Assembly (NCBI RefSeq): GCF_021018805.1
Contig: NC_086254.1
Span: forward strand, 4,265,001 to 4,329,000
From: Prinia subflava
Taxonomy: Eukaryota > Chordata > Aves > Passeriformes > Cisticolidae
Length of the DNA: 64,000 nt
Reading direction: 5' to 3'
A program made the position numbers and the translations under genes. Positions 40,001 to 53,800 of this stretch are shown here, piece by piece. Position 1 is the stretch's first letter. The number at the start of each line of letters is the position of its first letter. Below the pieces are notes generated by a model, which was given only the letters and a program-made list of their open reading frames with translations, was not told the origin of the DNA and ran no database searches.

Positions 40001-40842
40001 GGGAGGTCACTGCCAGCTCCTCCCTCAGTGCTGACAGAGGAGTCCTGCCAACAGCGTGATGCTGGACTTGTGTTAATTAGCAGCAGTGTACTAAATGGGC
40101 TTTGGGCCCCTGCTGGTAATACAGACAGAACCTTTGCACACACTGTGAGCCCTCAGAGAGCTCCCCCTTCCTCAGCCTGGCTGGGACATGTCTTCTCTTG
40201 GTGGGGAGTGAAAAAGCAGGCACATTTGAACCCAAAAAGAACCCGTTAATTGCAGTACACCACAGCAGTCTGTAATTAACAAACTTTCACTGCGGCAGGC
40301 AGGACCAGCACTGAGGGGGGCTTCTCTTTTCTGCTCAACTCGCAGGTGAAGATGAAAAAGGAATACCAACAGAAACAGATGGAGAAGGGAAGGAGCCCTC
40401 GCAAACCCAGCATCAGCCTCAGTGCCTACCAGAGCAAGTGCATCCAGGCTGTCCTGAGAGAGGAGTAAGTGCAGGCTGGGCCCCCCTGCAGAACCTGAGC
40501 CCGGGCACTCGTTCAGTTCAGCTCTCAGGGCTCATCTAACCCGGGCTGCAGGAGGGGTGGGGCTGAAGCACAGGGTGTACAACGCCTGAGAGCAGCACTT
40601 CGGGCAGATGCATGGAAGTGCTTTGTGCCCCAGGATCCCAGGGCAGGCTGGAACCCAGCCTGGGATGACAGGCACTGCTCCCATTCCCTGCTTCTACCAC
40701 CTGAAGTGTTTCCCTTCCTGCTCAGTTCTGTGCAGATGGCACCTGCAGCCTTCTGACCTGGGTTATTTTTTCTTGAAGGGGAGAACACATCCGGGAGATG
40801 GTGAAACAGATCAACGACATCAGGAGCCACGTGAACTTCTGA
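31058..40842 (+). CDS. NUP88: Nucleoporin NUP88
   Basis: Seventeen coding exons: 31058-31309, 31814-31983, 32587-32712, 32948-33034, 33842-34018, 34964-35147, 35539-35689, 36300-36398, 36520-36610, 36951-37052, 37946-38104, 38538-38663, 39182-39247, 39470-39550, 39851-39977, 40346-40464, 40779-40842. They join in frame to 726 residues (human 741). Nup88 sits on the cytoplasmic face of the pore with NUP214 and NUP62 and takes part in CRM1-dependent export and mRNP remodelling. The N-terminal two thirds is the beta-propeller region ([73 protein letters not shown]). The C-terminal part from about residue 570 is coiled coil ([36 protein letters not shown]) and ends [16 protein letters not shown]. 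Exon 1 is very GC-rich and Ala/Arg/Leu-heavy, typical of bird first exons. Confidence 0.97.
32238..32388 (-). mobile_element. CR1 LINE 3' fragment in NUP88 intron 2
   Basis: As written it reads 'gaatggtttggaagagacct', 'taaaggccagcaggttccaa', 'ctagaccaggttgctccaag' and 'cctggcccagcctggtcttg', the reverse complement of the CR1 3' end. It is antisense to NUP88. Confidence 0.9.
33185..33425 (+). repeat. Polypyrimidine minisatellite in NUP88 intron 4
   Basis: Pure C/T on the plus strand for about 230 bases. The left part (about 33195-33290) consists of about six 16-base units TTTCCTTCCTTTTCCC. The right part (33291-33390) is ten perfect copies of a 10-base unit TTCCTTCCCT, followed by decayed copies to about 33425. 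Long open frames on both strands here are a by-product of the repeat. Mirror symmetry makes the tract a candidate for triplex (H-) DNA. Confidence 0.93.
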
Positions 40843-40971
40843 CAAGTCCCTGGAGAGGACTGCACCGTGGGGCTGGACGAGCTTTACCTGCCCTGGTATT
40901 CTCCCTTGTATATTTACCATTTGTATGTTGAACAATACACCTTTTGCTTATTATTTTGTAAAGAATTGTGA

Positions 40972-40977
40972 AATAAA
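40972..40977 (+). terminator. Putative poly(A) signal of NUP88
   Basis: AATAAA about 130 bases after the NUP88 stop codon, giving a short 3' UTR of roughly 40843-41000. Confidence 0.75.
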
Positions 40978-41228
40978 ATACTTTTGATATGACTCCTTAC
41001 ATGCTGTGGTCTTTGTTTTTCTCATGGGAAGGGGAGGTGCTGCAGGTGTTTTATGTTCAGGGGGTTGGAGGGTACCTGCAGCTGCCTCAGGAGGGGAATT
41101 GCTGCTCCCTGGGGTTATCCTGGGATAATCTCCCACCCTTGCTCCAGCAGGGGTTCCCTGGGGGGAGTCTGTGGCTGGAGGCAGAGGAGAAAGAGCAGAG
41201 CCGTGCACACACACACTTCAGCAGCTTT

Positions 41229-44200
41229 TTTTAATTTGGAACACTTTCTCCATAAAGGACACACCTTCAGTACAGTTAACAAATGGTTACACTGGAATCC
41301 TGGAGACAGCAGAATTCTACACCCACGATTGCACAGGACACCAATGGCTTGGCTCACTGGAATGCAGTATTGACTTCCAAACACTGTTTGCCTTTTGCAA
41401 AAGAGGGCTCTGGAGTCCTTCTTGCCATTACAAGGCCAATCCAGTCTCTGCTGTGGACAGAGCAGTGGACAGTGACTGCTGTCCCTGTCCCTGCCCCGGA
41501 GAAGGTGCCAGGGTGAAGCTCGGGGGGGACAGGAGTTCCTGCACTGCTGGAAGGGCACAGCAGGGCGGTACCAGACATGCTGCAAGAACACTTTGTACAG
41601 GTTAGGGCTATACAGGTACAGGAATGCAGACAGAGCTCCAGCTGGGCCTGCCACAGCTCCACCAGCAGCTCACCCCGTGTCACAGCTGAGCAGTGACACT
41701 GCCTGGGACAGGAGAGCCCGCCCGGGCCCAGCCACGCTCCACAGCAGCCAGAACTGGAAGGAAGAGCGTTTGTTTTCTCATGTTCATGAGCAGTTAAGAC
41801 CAGAATCCATCATCCAGTGAGTATCTACACCAAGAGCTTTTCCTACATTTACAGTCTTTTAAATTTGCTCTGCAAATTTGGCACACACTGTCTTGTTTTG
41901 CATTTAAAGGCCCCTTTGAGCTCAGCAGAAGCTCAGCTGCTGCTGCTGAAGCTCTGCTGTCCTTCCCCAGAGAACAGCAGTTTGCAGGGAGCACATCTCC
42001 CACCACTTCTGTGAACAGCCAGGGTTCCAATTTCAAACTGAATTGTTTAAAAGTCTGAGTTACAGCAGTTGGTGAAAAAGGTGACTCGTGTTCCAACCCC
42101 ACAATGGTCCCAGCTGGTGCTGAGACAGGAGCTCAGGGGTTTGGGTGTGTGATGGAACAGGGAGGTGAAAGGAAAACAATCATGCAAGAAGTGCCTGCCC
42201 GTCCTCTCCACACCAAAGGAAGTTCCTTCAGGGACTTGTGCAGTGCCTGGCTCACAACCAAGGGAAAGCACCCAGTGCACATCCCCCAGGCCTGCAGGTC
42301 TGCATTTGGACACAGCCACTGGTCCTGGGGCTACCACAGAGCCCAAACCACTTGCCCCGCTCGCCTCCTTCCTGCCAGGCTGCAGCCATGACCTCACCCT
42401 GACACCAGCTGTGCCCAGGAGCCATAAAAACACCCCCAGGAAAAGGCACCCAGCCCTGCAGCACCTGCCAGACATGGGGACCAGTAAGGGACGCTGGAAG
42501 GCCAGAACAGCCCCTTCCCCTGTCTCTTATACTGGGACTGTCCAGAAACACAACCAAAAACCATTTCACTGTGAAAGACTTCAAGGTGCAGCTCCTCAAG
42601 CACTCAGCTTGCTGGGGAGGGTACAGGATGTGGTGCAGTTTTGCCCACAAGAGGCTTCCTTACACCTCCTGCACAGGTGAAGGAGGCACCAGTTACAGTA
42701 ACCAACCCCAGAACCAGTTATGCCTTAGTTTTTGCCAAGGGAGGGTGGGAACAGAGAAAAAAGCTTTCCTTTCTGTTCTGCAGCTCCTAAAGGCCTGTTG
42801 TTTTGACTCCAAAGTCTACCCAGCCACTGGAAAATTGAATGAAAACGTCTGGTCCCGAATTTATGCATCAGGACCTGGCTGCTGTCACAGTTCAGCAAAA
42901 AGTGAGGAAAGGTAAAAAATCCTTAATCTGGTAATAGCCAAATAAGACCCAAGCCACTCCTCAACGTCACCTTTATGTGAAAGTGTCATCTCTAGACATG
43001 ACAGCCCTGCCATCTGTTAGTCATTACTAAGGTGGGAAAAATTGCTTTTGGGTGTCAGGATTATGAAGGGAATTAATTGCTAGGGTGAATAAAATGCTTT
43101 AATTCTTGTAATGAGTGGCAAGGAATTGAGCTTGTATGATGCTTTTTTGGCTGTTTTTAAGGCATTCCTCTTCAAAACCACTGGTTCTGACTTTATGTCA
43201 GTAGCAGGATATACACTGCTAAAAATAGGATCTAAGCACTTAAAATACATAGTCATGTGCATTGCAGTTTGGAGCATTTTCTGTCACTTCTGAAGGTGAG
43301 GAAGAAAAGCAGATCTCTAGCCAAGTATGTGAACAAAAACCAGCAAGGAATGGGGGGAAAATTACGAAGTTTTGGACAGTGGGATCTGCTCCTTCAGCCT
43401 CATTTTAACTGAGTTGTAAAGTTCAAGAATTGGGTTTGTACCATCAGGATCATCAACACCTGCTACAGTTCAGGAACCCGTCCAGCTGCATGCAGGGAAC
43501 TCCAGCAGTGCAGGAGGAGGAGGAGGAGGAGGAGGAGGAGGAATGCTCATGTTACCTCTGGACATTTATAGAACAAGAAACCCAAACCTGGCAACCGAGT
43601 GATCACAAGAATTTCCTGCCTCTGCTGCCACACTGCTCAGTGTAATTTTACTGTCTGGGAGCAGCACCAGGGGACAGCACAGGAGCCACCTCTGAGCAGT
43701 GCCAGGGCCCAAAGAGCTGCACTGCCCCCTCCAAGCTGCAGCAGCACAATCCTGCAGCTCCTGCACGTCTGTGCCCTGACCAGGGGTGTCTGGGAGGGTT
43801 CCCTGTGTGCTGACCCTCCACAGCTCCCCCAGAGAGCTCCTGACTTCACTCCTGGTGCTGCCCCCAGGGCAGAGCACACCTGCACCACCTCGGGCCGATG
43901 CTCACACAGGCACAGGACTTTCACCAGCTTTTTTCTGTTTGGGTTTTTTGTTTGTTTACCTGTTTTTTTGGTTTGTTTTTTCCACAGAGAAGGGATTCCA
44001 GGCACTGCTCAGCTTTAGGAGATGAGAAACAACCGGTTGTAGCTCCATATTCTAAATTACATTTGTGAAAAGAGATTACAAAACAGTGCATTTCTTGTGC
44101 TTTTCTTTCAGTATCTGAATTCAACAGAAAAATGGCAAGGAGTTAAATTCTCAGTACAATGTTCTTTTTTTTTTGGATTAGCATTTATCTGTTCAGGAGA

Positions 44201-44837
44201 TACACAGCTCACTCATATCCACATTTCAGCAGCATTCAGATTCTTCACAGAGCCAATGGTTTTAAAAAAAAAGTACTGAGTTATGAAATAAGATCAATAT
44301 CCAGTGTCCTGCTAATAAAGTCATATTTTAATATAAAATATTCATACAGCATACTCTACACCTCATTCTCTCTGCTAGCTGAATACTGTTACTGACTATT
44401 CAAACAGAAAAACTTCAACCACTTTGCTCTTCAACGTTTTGGAGGGACAATACAGTTTCCAGCAGCTACTTTGATCACAGTAGTGGGGGAAAGGACAGAG
44501 GGAAAGACAGGGGCATATGTTCCAAAAGTCTATATTAGGTTACGAAGTCGGCTGAAAGAGGGAAGTTTTTCAGAATGTAAGGACTGATCCCACTCAGTGG
44601 AACACGAAACACTGCACTCATTAGTGTTTCCATTAGCAAGTTCTCCTTCCTACACTACAAGTCACCCTCGTGCTCTCTTCCTGCCCAGTACGAAACCTTT
44701 TTCCCCTCTAGAAACAAAACTTAAGTCATCGCTCCCCTCTGTTGTCTTCTGCTCTCTCGGTTAGAGTTAAATAATAATTAATGTTGCTATAAAGATGAGT
44801 TAAAAACGGCAGCCGCAGCCTGGGAGCCCTGGGGGTG
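41229..44837 (-). other. RABEP1: Probable 3' UTR of RABEP1
   Basis: About 3.6 kb follow the RABEP1 stop codon before the convergent NUP88 gene, without any convincing exon. Minus-strand ATTAAA signals occur near 44327-44332, 43099-43104 and 41229-41236; the last lies just before the NUP88 3' end. Mammalian RABEP1 has a 3' UTR of several kilobases, so a long UTR reaching about 41.2 kb is plausible, but its true end cannot be told from sequence alone. It contains a GGA microsatellite at 43512-43541. Confidence 0.4.
43512..43541 (+). repeat. (AGG)n microsatellite
   Basis: About ten perfect AGG triplets, read as CCT on the RABEP1 strand. The position is in the probable RABEP1 3' UTR. Confidence 0.95.
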
Positions 44838-47800
44838 TCATGTTTCAGGGAGCTGATTAATGTCCGTCAGTTTTGTGTCGTTGAGGATGGCGCGGATCCT
44901 CTCCAGGGAATCTGCCTGCCGGATCCGCTCCAGCTGCACCTGCAGGACCAACACAGGCACCCGGTCAGGGGAGCCCAGCCACACCCACAGGGATCCACAG
45001 CACCAGGGCTCAGCAAGGCAAGGGGTGAAGGAGCACAAGCTTGGGAGGGAGGAGGACACGAGGCAGTTGTGGTTTTTCAGTAAATCCCAACTTTCTGGGG
45101 GCTCCAGCCATCACCAGCTCTCTGTGTTTTGTCTCGTGTGCAGTCACTGACACTGTGCTGCAAAACTGGAGATGTGCACAGCAAACCTTCCCAGCAAGGG
45201 CCTAAAGGAGCAGCCCAACACGTGCCCTGGAGCCTCTCAAGATCACAGCCAAAGTGCTCTTGGAGCAAACATCCCATTTCCAGGCTCACTGCTTGACTGC
45301 TCACATCCAGTTTAAGCTATTTCTTGTCTGCTGAAAAAGGGCCCAGCAGAACTGTGGTGACATCAATGCAAAGAGAGCACAACTGATTTCTTTCTCACAC
45401 TCAAACTTTCACATTATTCTCTGCAGCAGGATCTGGGCTTTCAGCTATAAATCCCCAAATAGAATTTAATCACTTCTTAGCCCTTCCTCTGAATTGCTGA
45501 TAGCTAACTTGGCCAGTGGACCCCTCACACAAGGGGCACCTGCCCAGGCTCTCACTGACAAGGCCAGGGAAGGGAACAACCCTGCCAAGAAACCACAGCC
45601 CTCCTCTGGTGGTCATCTCACACTGCACAGTGCACATGGCACAAACCACTGCTGAACCTGGAGCACAAACTGATGTGCAACAACTGCTTAGGGCAGAAAG
45701 AAAACACAAACCACAGAGCTTGTACTGCAGGTCTACTGAACTACCTGCAAGTTGTGGAAGAGCCCACCACACATCTTCAGTGGTGGCTGTTTGCTCTAAG
45801 AACTGCATAAATCAGTGCCTGCAGGACTTTAAAAAACAAAGAGTGAGGATGAGGGCAAACAAGAAGCAACTTCCCTTGGCAGGGTAACTCAGTAGTCTCC
45901 TTTGTCCTACCCACTCCTCCAGACAGAGCCAGAGAGCACAGATCTCTGTTGTCCATCCAGCTAAACTGCATCTAGCAAACAAATCTCCCACATTCTGGTG
46001 TTAATTTTCCAAGCAAACCTGAATGCCTGACTCAGGAAATGTGTACCTTGAATCCTGCTGGATGTCACTGAGGGCCTGGCCAAGGACTCAAGGAGGTGGG
46101 GCTGAAATTCAGCACCTCCTCTGTGGGCAAAGTTGGAACATAAAGGAGGCACTAACTGCAAACAGAGCCTGAAGGTGAGCCCAGGCCAGCCTGGCTTCCC
46201 CAGGACACTGAGAATCCCTGTGCACACACAAACTGCAGCAGAGAACAGCCTGACAAACCAGGAGCAGCCCCAGGGACAGCCCTGGCAAAACTCCTCCCCT
46301 CAGCCACCTCCTGGCATCTCACATCAACCACAGGTTCCACTTGGAGGAGGAAATACAAGGGTAACAACAGAAACAACAGCAAGGACAAGACTTTTAGAGA
46401 GTATAGACAGAAAGCAGTAACTGTCACACAAAGAACCATTTCATATAGTCAGATCAAGCAGTACCAGTTCCTTACTTTGTCCTTAAATATTTGCATCTGA
46501 ATGATTTACTATGAAAATACCACATTGGAAGCATCAGGAGATGGACAAGGAAAAACACAGGTCTGGAAGAGCCATCATCTTTGGCTCTGTACAGTTTCCT
46601 TAGTACAATAACTGAAAATTGGCTGGAACCAAGTCATCAGAATAGAATCCCAATAATATTAATATCATAGTAGGAATATTAATATTAGTATTTAATATTA
46701 ATATCATAGTAGGAATACCTGATCAGTTTATTACACTAACAAATTCTAAAACAGATCATAAATACCAACACAAGAAAATTTACAAATGCCATTTCTTATT
46801 TTACACAGCTCTGGAGAAATAATGAAACTAAAGTAACCTTTACACATTGATTGGACTCTTACCTGAAGTGTCTGAGAAAGCTTCACAAAGTCTCTCTGCA
46901 CTTGCTCACTGACATCTAGTTCAGTCTGCAACCGCTGAGCTTTGTTCTTCTCTTCAAACACCAGCTGCTCAAGGTTGGCCTGAGGAGGAAAAGGTTCTCT
47001 GTGCTTGAACTGAATAAAGATCAGCAGCTTGTATAAACTGATTAAAGCATGACACCAGAGGAAAGCAGCACAGTATCCACAGGCCTTGGCAACAAATAAA
47101 ACCAGTCTTTCCACAGCTCAGTTTTCCAAAATGCAGAATCAGGGGATAATACCCATCAACAGGTGCCAATAGACTGTTTAAAGCATGAAAAAGCCCAAAG
47201 TCCTTTAACAGCACCATGAGCAGGCATCTCAAACTACAAAGGCAGAGTTGTGAGTTTGAGTGAAGTAGGTTCATGGTGAGGGCAGTAATTTGCTGCTGGC
47301 AGTGTAACTGCCTTGCTGTCCTGAGCTTTAGTCACAGAGGTGTTGGGGGAAAGGGCACAAAAAACCAAAACCACAACAAGAGAGGGCAGAGAGTGAGTGC
47401 TCAGATCACAATTAATTCACCTGAGTGCTGAAGTAGAGCCCCTTCCTAGAGCAACCACAAAAATAATGAATTTCTTCAAAAGCACCAAAGCATCCAAGCC
47501 CAGGTTTGGTTCTCAGGACTCTCCACAGGCAGGAATTGCTGAGCCTTCCCTTGGGGGGCAGCCCAGGGGGTGCTCAGGTCAGCAGCACTTCAGAGCCTCC
47601 ACTTTACACAGCCCAGTGCAAACGGGGTGAGGATTTAAACCACATCCAAAGGACATTACTGCCCTGCCAGCTCCTTACCCACATTCAAAAGCTGCTTTTT
47701 TTTCCTTCTTAGGTAGTGCCACATTCTCTGACACAGCTGCTCATCACAAAAGATGCAGATACACTTCACATCCAGACATCATAGCTACCTTTGCTGCAGT

Positions 47801-50800
47801 CTCCTTCTTCAGCTGCTCTTCCAGAGCGTTCTTTGCCTCCTGCAGACTCTCCAGCTGCTGCAGGTTTTCCTGTGAAGAACTTTCCAACTGTGTAATAATA
47901 ATATATAAAAAAATATTTAAACTTAACATTTCCAACTCTCACAGTCCCTCCATAAGGAAGTGTAAGTATCTTTCAGATACTTAGGGGACTCAGGGACTCA
48001 GAAATACACTTAAATAATCTCTTCTAGGGGCAGGGAAAACACCTCAATAACATCACTTTCTCTCCATTTATTTACTTTTGGAGCTGGAGAGAAATGTCCA
48101 AACCTGACATTTAGTTCAGTTTTAGGTAGTCCAGTATTAGTTAGGAATTAGTTAATCCAATATTTAGGTTACAGATTAATAAAACAGATCAAAAACCTTT
48201 TAAGGAACAGAACTATGAATGTGTTCTACTCCTACACTGGCGTCAATACAGGAAAAGCAAAACCTTTATTAAAAAAAACCCCACACCACCAAACCCAAAA
48301 ATCCCACAGTGAAAGAGCTTCTTACCTGTTCCTTTTCCACTTTTATTCTTTCCAGTTCAGCTTTTAAACTGGAAATGGAAGCTGAAAAACAAGAATATTA
48401 AAACTTAAATGCAAGAAACACAGGAAACTGTTCATACCCTGTTTACTTCTGTTAATATTTAAAGAAGAATTAAGCTCTTGTTACATCAAAGGTACCTCAA
48501 AAGCAAACAAATAATTGTACTTTTGTTTTCAGCTGCATAGCTTTGGTGTCTCTGCTTTCAAAAGTGGACAGTATGTAGAATTCAGGTAAATTTACTACAA
48601 AATCAAGTCTTTGTGCATCTTATTAATTTCTTATATTCCCATTTTGAGACCGTTTCACCCCTGCTCACCTATTTCCTCTTTGCAATTCTCTATTTCCAGC
48701 TGCAGAGTCTCTTCTATATTTTCTTTCAGATATTGTTCAGCTTGGATCTGCTCCTTCAAGAACAGGATCTCTGCCTTCAGCTTCTCCTCGAGGTGATCTG
48801 CTGCTGTCCTCACACTGATGATGTCCTCCCGGTACTTGAGGATCAGCTCTCGGAGCTCCTGCACCAAGGGTGAGCAGAGATTTGTGCATTTTGCTGTGCC
48901 ACACCCCAGCACTGGATAAAGGAAATCTGCACAAGGACAAAGCTCCAGAGCCTGTCCCGACATCCCAGACCCTGCTTCCAGCAAGGAATTGCTGTCACAG
49001 TCTGTTTGGCCACAAGAAATTAAAACATGGCAAAATTCACATCCCCACGGGTTTATTATGATGCTCCCCCTGCCCTTCAGCCTCACCAAATCTTTGAGGT
49101 TTAAAGGAAGTGGCCATGGAAGGGATGATAAGGCTCATCATCATTCAAAGCTTTGGATTATTGCTGGTCTTAACTGGACAGAAGTGACTGACTTCACTTG
49201 AATTGCTGAATCAATACAGTGGAGCCCTGCTGACTGAACATTTGTGTGCCCAGTTGGAAAATGCAGCTTGAACTGGCTCAACTGGGCCAAACCCACACTC
49301 CACTGAGCACAGAGCAGCTGCCAGGCCACTGTTAACTGGTTTTACAACCCATCCATGCCCTGAGGCAGCCCTGGCACAGGGGGATCACACTGCTGCCTTT
49401 GCCCATCACAGAATCAGGATTAAAATCCCAATTACTGCTCTTTGTGCTATCTGAGACATGTTTTTGATGAAGAACAATACTCCAATGAGATCAAGTCACA
49501 AGCACTGTTGGTGTTAATGATTTCAAAATGCTTTACCTCTGCTGCTTCTGGTAGAATGAAATCTTCAGCCTGCTGTAAGGACACATGCAAGCTGTGTTTT
49601 CCTTGAAGACTTTCATTATCTTTTTGCAGTCTCACCAACTCTTCTGAAACCTGCTCCCTTGACTGTGTCAGGACAGCCTACAATGCAAAGAAAAGCATAA
49701 ATTCACACTTAGGGTCATGCTCAGATCTCTTCTGCCTCATGTTCTACCACTACTTTCAAAAGTCTGGTGATCTGATATTCTTTGTAAAGAAGGGAAATAA
49801 AATGATGCTGTGGATCAACACAACCAGCTCCCTCTTGCCTGGCCTATGCAGCAGAAATAAAGGCAAGGTCAACTTTAAGTGCCCAGGCAGAGAGGAGGAA
49901 GCAAATGATAAATCCAGCTTTGTTCCCACTTTCCTCCTGTGTTTATCCATGAGCTGGCTGTGCCCATGGAGGGGAGGAGAGGGGAATCCCAGGCGCTCTC
50001 AGGAGTTGGCAGGGATGTTTATTAACACCACCTCAGCACTCAGCTGTTAGAGCAGGTTATCCAAAATCCTGAAACATTCACCCTGGGACTGTCCACGGTG
50101 CGTGTCTGCCTCCCACTGTCCTGCCAGGAGAGCATCAGAGCAGATGATCCCATAAAGGAAAGAAAAAGGATGAAGAGGACGTGGCTTTGCTTGCATTACA
50201 AAAGAAAAAAGTCCAGTGGAGCTTTCCAAGAGGAATGGAAATGGGGAGCCAGGGACCTGAGCATTGGCAGGAGCTGGGTACAGGGGGCAGCAGGAGAAGC
50301 AGACTCAGATCAAAACATTTTCTGAATCTCCTGCACGTCCACCAGACGTGTTCTCATGCAGAGCAGGTCTGCCAGCAATGCCCTGATGTGCTACACACAA
50401 TCCCACACCCCCAAAATGCAATACTGGGGTTCACGAGGATGAATTCTCTTGGTTCCCCACAAATGCTGAGGAGGAAAAAAGGGAACCTTTTTTTTTCCAG
50501 GGAGGAAAAAATAATAAACTTAATTCTGATATAGAAAGAAATGAATTGCTCTAAGGAAATCAAACTTAGTTCTAGAACATGAGGTCCTCTTCCTATTCTC
50601 TGGATTAATTCCAACAAGATGCTGGAAAATAGTTTTAAAATATTAAGTTCCCATACATATCTCTTCCTGGGTGTTAGGGCTGCTATTTTAAGTCTGACTT
50701 GCAACAACACTGAGCATTCATCTCTAAAACCTGAGAAAATATTCACTAATGATGGTGCTTGTGATGAATCCTAAAAAAGTCTTGAGAAAATCTGCAGTCT

Positions 50801-53800
50801 TCAGATTTGAGGTGAAGCTAAGATACCAAAGAGACATGGAATTAGACAATGAATAAGGGAAGAGAAGCTGGCAGTGATCTCCATGCTCCTGGATGAACAC
50901 AGAGAGCAGCACACAATGACACAAACGGTTCCAGCTCCAGCACTGCCAGCTGAGCTCACTGGAGCAGGCCCTGTGCAAGTGGAGATGCTCAGCCCTGTCC
51001 AGCCAGCCCTGGCTGGGCAGACAGAGCCTTTTACAGACACACTGAGCCCCCAGGGTCAGGCAAACAGGGCTGGCTGTGGATTTCTGGAATTAACCTGTCT
51101 CACCATTTGCTCCTGGACGCTTCTCTTGGCTTGCAGAAACGCCTGCTGCAGCTCACTGAGGAAATTCTCTGACTTCTGACACTTGGCCATGAGCAAGGAG
51201 ATCTTAAAGAAAGAAAACACAGACAGACATGTAAGAAATAAAGCATGGAACAGATTCTGAAAAAGAAATAAGTTCTCTTGCCTGTTACCATTGCTAATAG
51301 GTACTTAAAAATTTCCAACTAAACCACTGAAGTTTATGTTAATTCTTCACTCAGTGAAGAATGAAGCAGCTCCAGACAGTAAGAACTGATGCTGTGTTTC
51401 AGCACCAACAATATTTTTTATTCTATTTACCAAACTCTGAATCAACAGTTAATTCTAATAAAATTTACATAAGTCACTTCAGAGACACCGAAGGGAAACT
51501 GAAGAGCTTTTATCTAAGATTTCAGCATTTTTTGAATTTTTGTACCTTTCTCTGAAAGCACCCACATTTAAAAACTTTACAAGTCATTCTACAACAACAC
51601 ATGTAAGATTAATCATTACTTAATTAACAGCACCCTGGTACAGCCAGGAGAACATATGAACATATTCCTGTTGTGTGATGACTGTTTCTTCAGTAAGAAA
51701 AAATACTGGGTGGGATGAAGGGAGAAAGTTCCAGCCTAAGTGAAGTAAATTCAGTGTCTTGTACACAGCATGCACCTACTACTGTAAGCTTTAATAGGCC
51801 AATGATGATGACCTTTTTCCTTCTTTTTATTTTTAACTATGACTACCACCTATTGTATTTGGCTTCACTGTTCCAGGAGAATTTTGTACACATCTCAGAC
51901 TGAAAGATCTTTCCAGTGGGCAATTATTTTAAAGGAGTTCAGTGCCCATTTTGGCCTGCTCAGCTCCTCATTACTCATTCTTCAGCACAAGGCCATTAAC
52001 TGTGTTGATAAGAGCAGGTGGTGGAACAGAATCACTCTTCAAGCAACAAGGCTGTGACCCAATGTTTGGGTCCTTTCAGACACAGGTCACTCCCAAACTC
52101 AAACATTACTCAAACTCCTACTGCCACTCTGTAAGGGGTTTCATGATTAGGATGATATTTTCAGGCCAAAATTGGGTAACACAATATTAGAGACACAATC
52201 TAGAAACAGTGGCAGACACAGGTGGAGCATAACTAACCCTAGAAATTCTCATTTGTGTTGCCTCTACAGCCAGTAGCCCATCATATTTAACAAAACACAA
52301 GTTCTTGTTATATACTTTTGCAGAACATTTCATCATTCCTGGATCTTGGTTACCAAATCCTTGTACCTGATTAGAGGAGTCTTCAGCACTTTGTTTCATG
52401 TAATCCTCCAATTCCTGTTTATCTTTCATTGTCTTTTCCAGCTGGTCATTAGCCTGCCTCAGCATCACCTGCAGCTTTTTCACCTGTGTTGTCACAAAAA
52501 AATTAATTCATTTTCCATTCTCTTGGGGAGCATTTATTTCCTGAACCCCTTCACTCCTCAAACCACAACATAAAATCCCTCAAAAATCCTGTGCAACCCA
52601 GAAGTTCCTTTGTTGTTGAACAGCCTCCAGCACAGATTATCCCTCTGAGGAAACATGGGACATCAAACTGCACTGGACCATGGCCATGCAATGACTTCAA
52701 TCACTTATTTCAAAGCAGAATGTGACTCATGCCTTCCACACCCATCTGAAAATTGTTCTTTGGTATATGGCAGGAAACAAATATCCTCCAAGACTTGAAA
52801 ATCATTTAATGCCACTAGGATGAGGTCCTTCTCTGTTAACAGTTCTTACAGTATCAAAGATAATAGAATTTAATGCATGACAAGCATTTTAAAATATAAA
52901 TTATTAAAGATACTGACTTCAGCATGGGCATAATACTTTTTACAGAACACTGCCTTTACTGCATGGTCTTACAGCATCAAATAAATGGGTTCTTCAAGGT
53001 GAATCCCTAAGAAATATGTACATGTTGCTGCTCATGACCCCACATGAATAACAAATCAAGTTATGTCAATAACATGTCAACCACTCCAGTATGTTGATAT
53101 TGCTCAATTAAAATCAATGCATAAAGCAGCAGATGGTTCTTTGTGCACCCTTAGTAGTTCAAAAAGCTGCAGAAGCCTGGCTAAAGCAAGGAGAGAAATC
53201 CCACCTGGTCTCTGGTCTCGGCCTCCTGGATCTGGATACCTTGCAGCTGCTTCTCGTAATTGGAGCACATGTCACAGCGCCTGCCCAGCTTGTTCCCTGC
53301 ATTCTGCACCTGCACAACACAGAGCAGCACCTGCCATGAGCCCAGGGATCTGCAGGGAATGCAGGAATGCCACACACACCAAGGTGTGTGGTGTGGCCAC
53401 AAAACATTGCAGGCCAAAGACAGGGGCAGAATCATGTAAAGGCAGGATTGAGTTGCTCTAAAGGTGAAGGACAGCTCAGATCAGCTGTGGGATATCTGCT
53501 CCTCCTGCCATGGCTCCCACCATTAGCACAAAAAGCCAGGACACAGAGTTCATCAAGGCACTGTTGTCCTTTTGTCAGACAGAAACCAAACAGGGGAGAA
53601 GGAAATAGCAGCGTTGGGGTGAGCAGCAGGGAAACCAAGAGTTCTGCTGTCAGTCTGGAACTGCAATGGTTTTGGCCAAAGGGAAAAATGGAAGTTTTAT
53701 CAAGTTCCAGCTGCAGGTCAAGTTTGAGCTGAATCTGTGTTTGTGTTTGCTGCTTCATGTCCAACCCACAGCAAGAGGCATTCACGCCCCAGTGTGTGCT

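Noticed and set aside
53205..53303. Alternative acceptor for this RABEP1 exon, giving a start at AAT GCA GGG
   Set aside because: A CAG six bases further upstream keeps two extra codons expected from the family, so the exon end was set at 53309.
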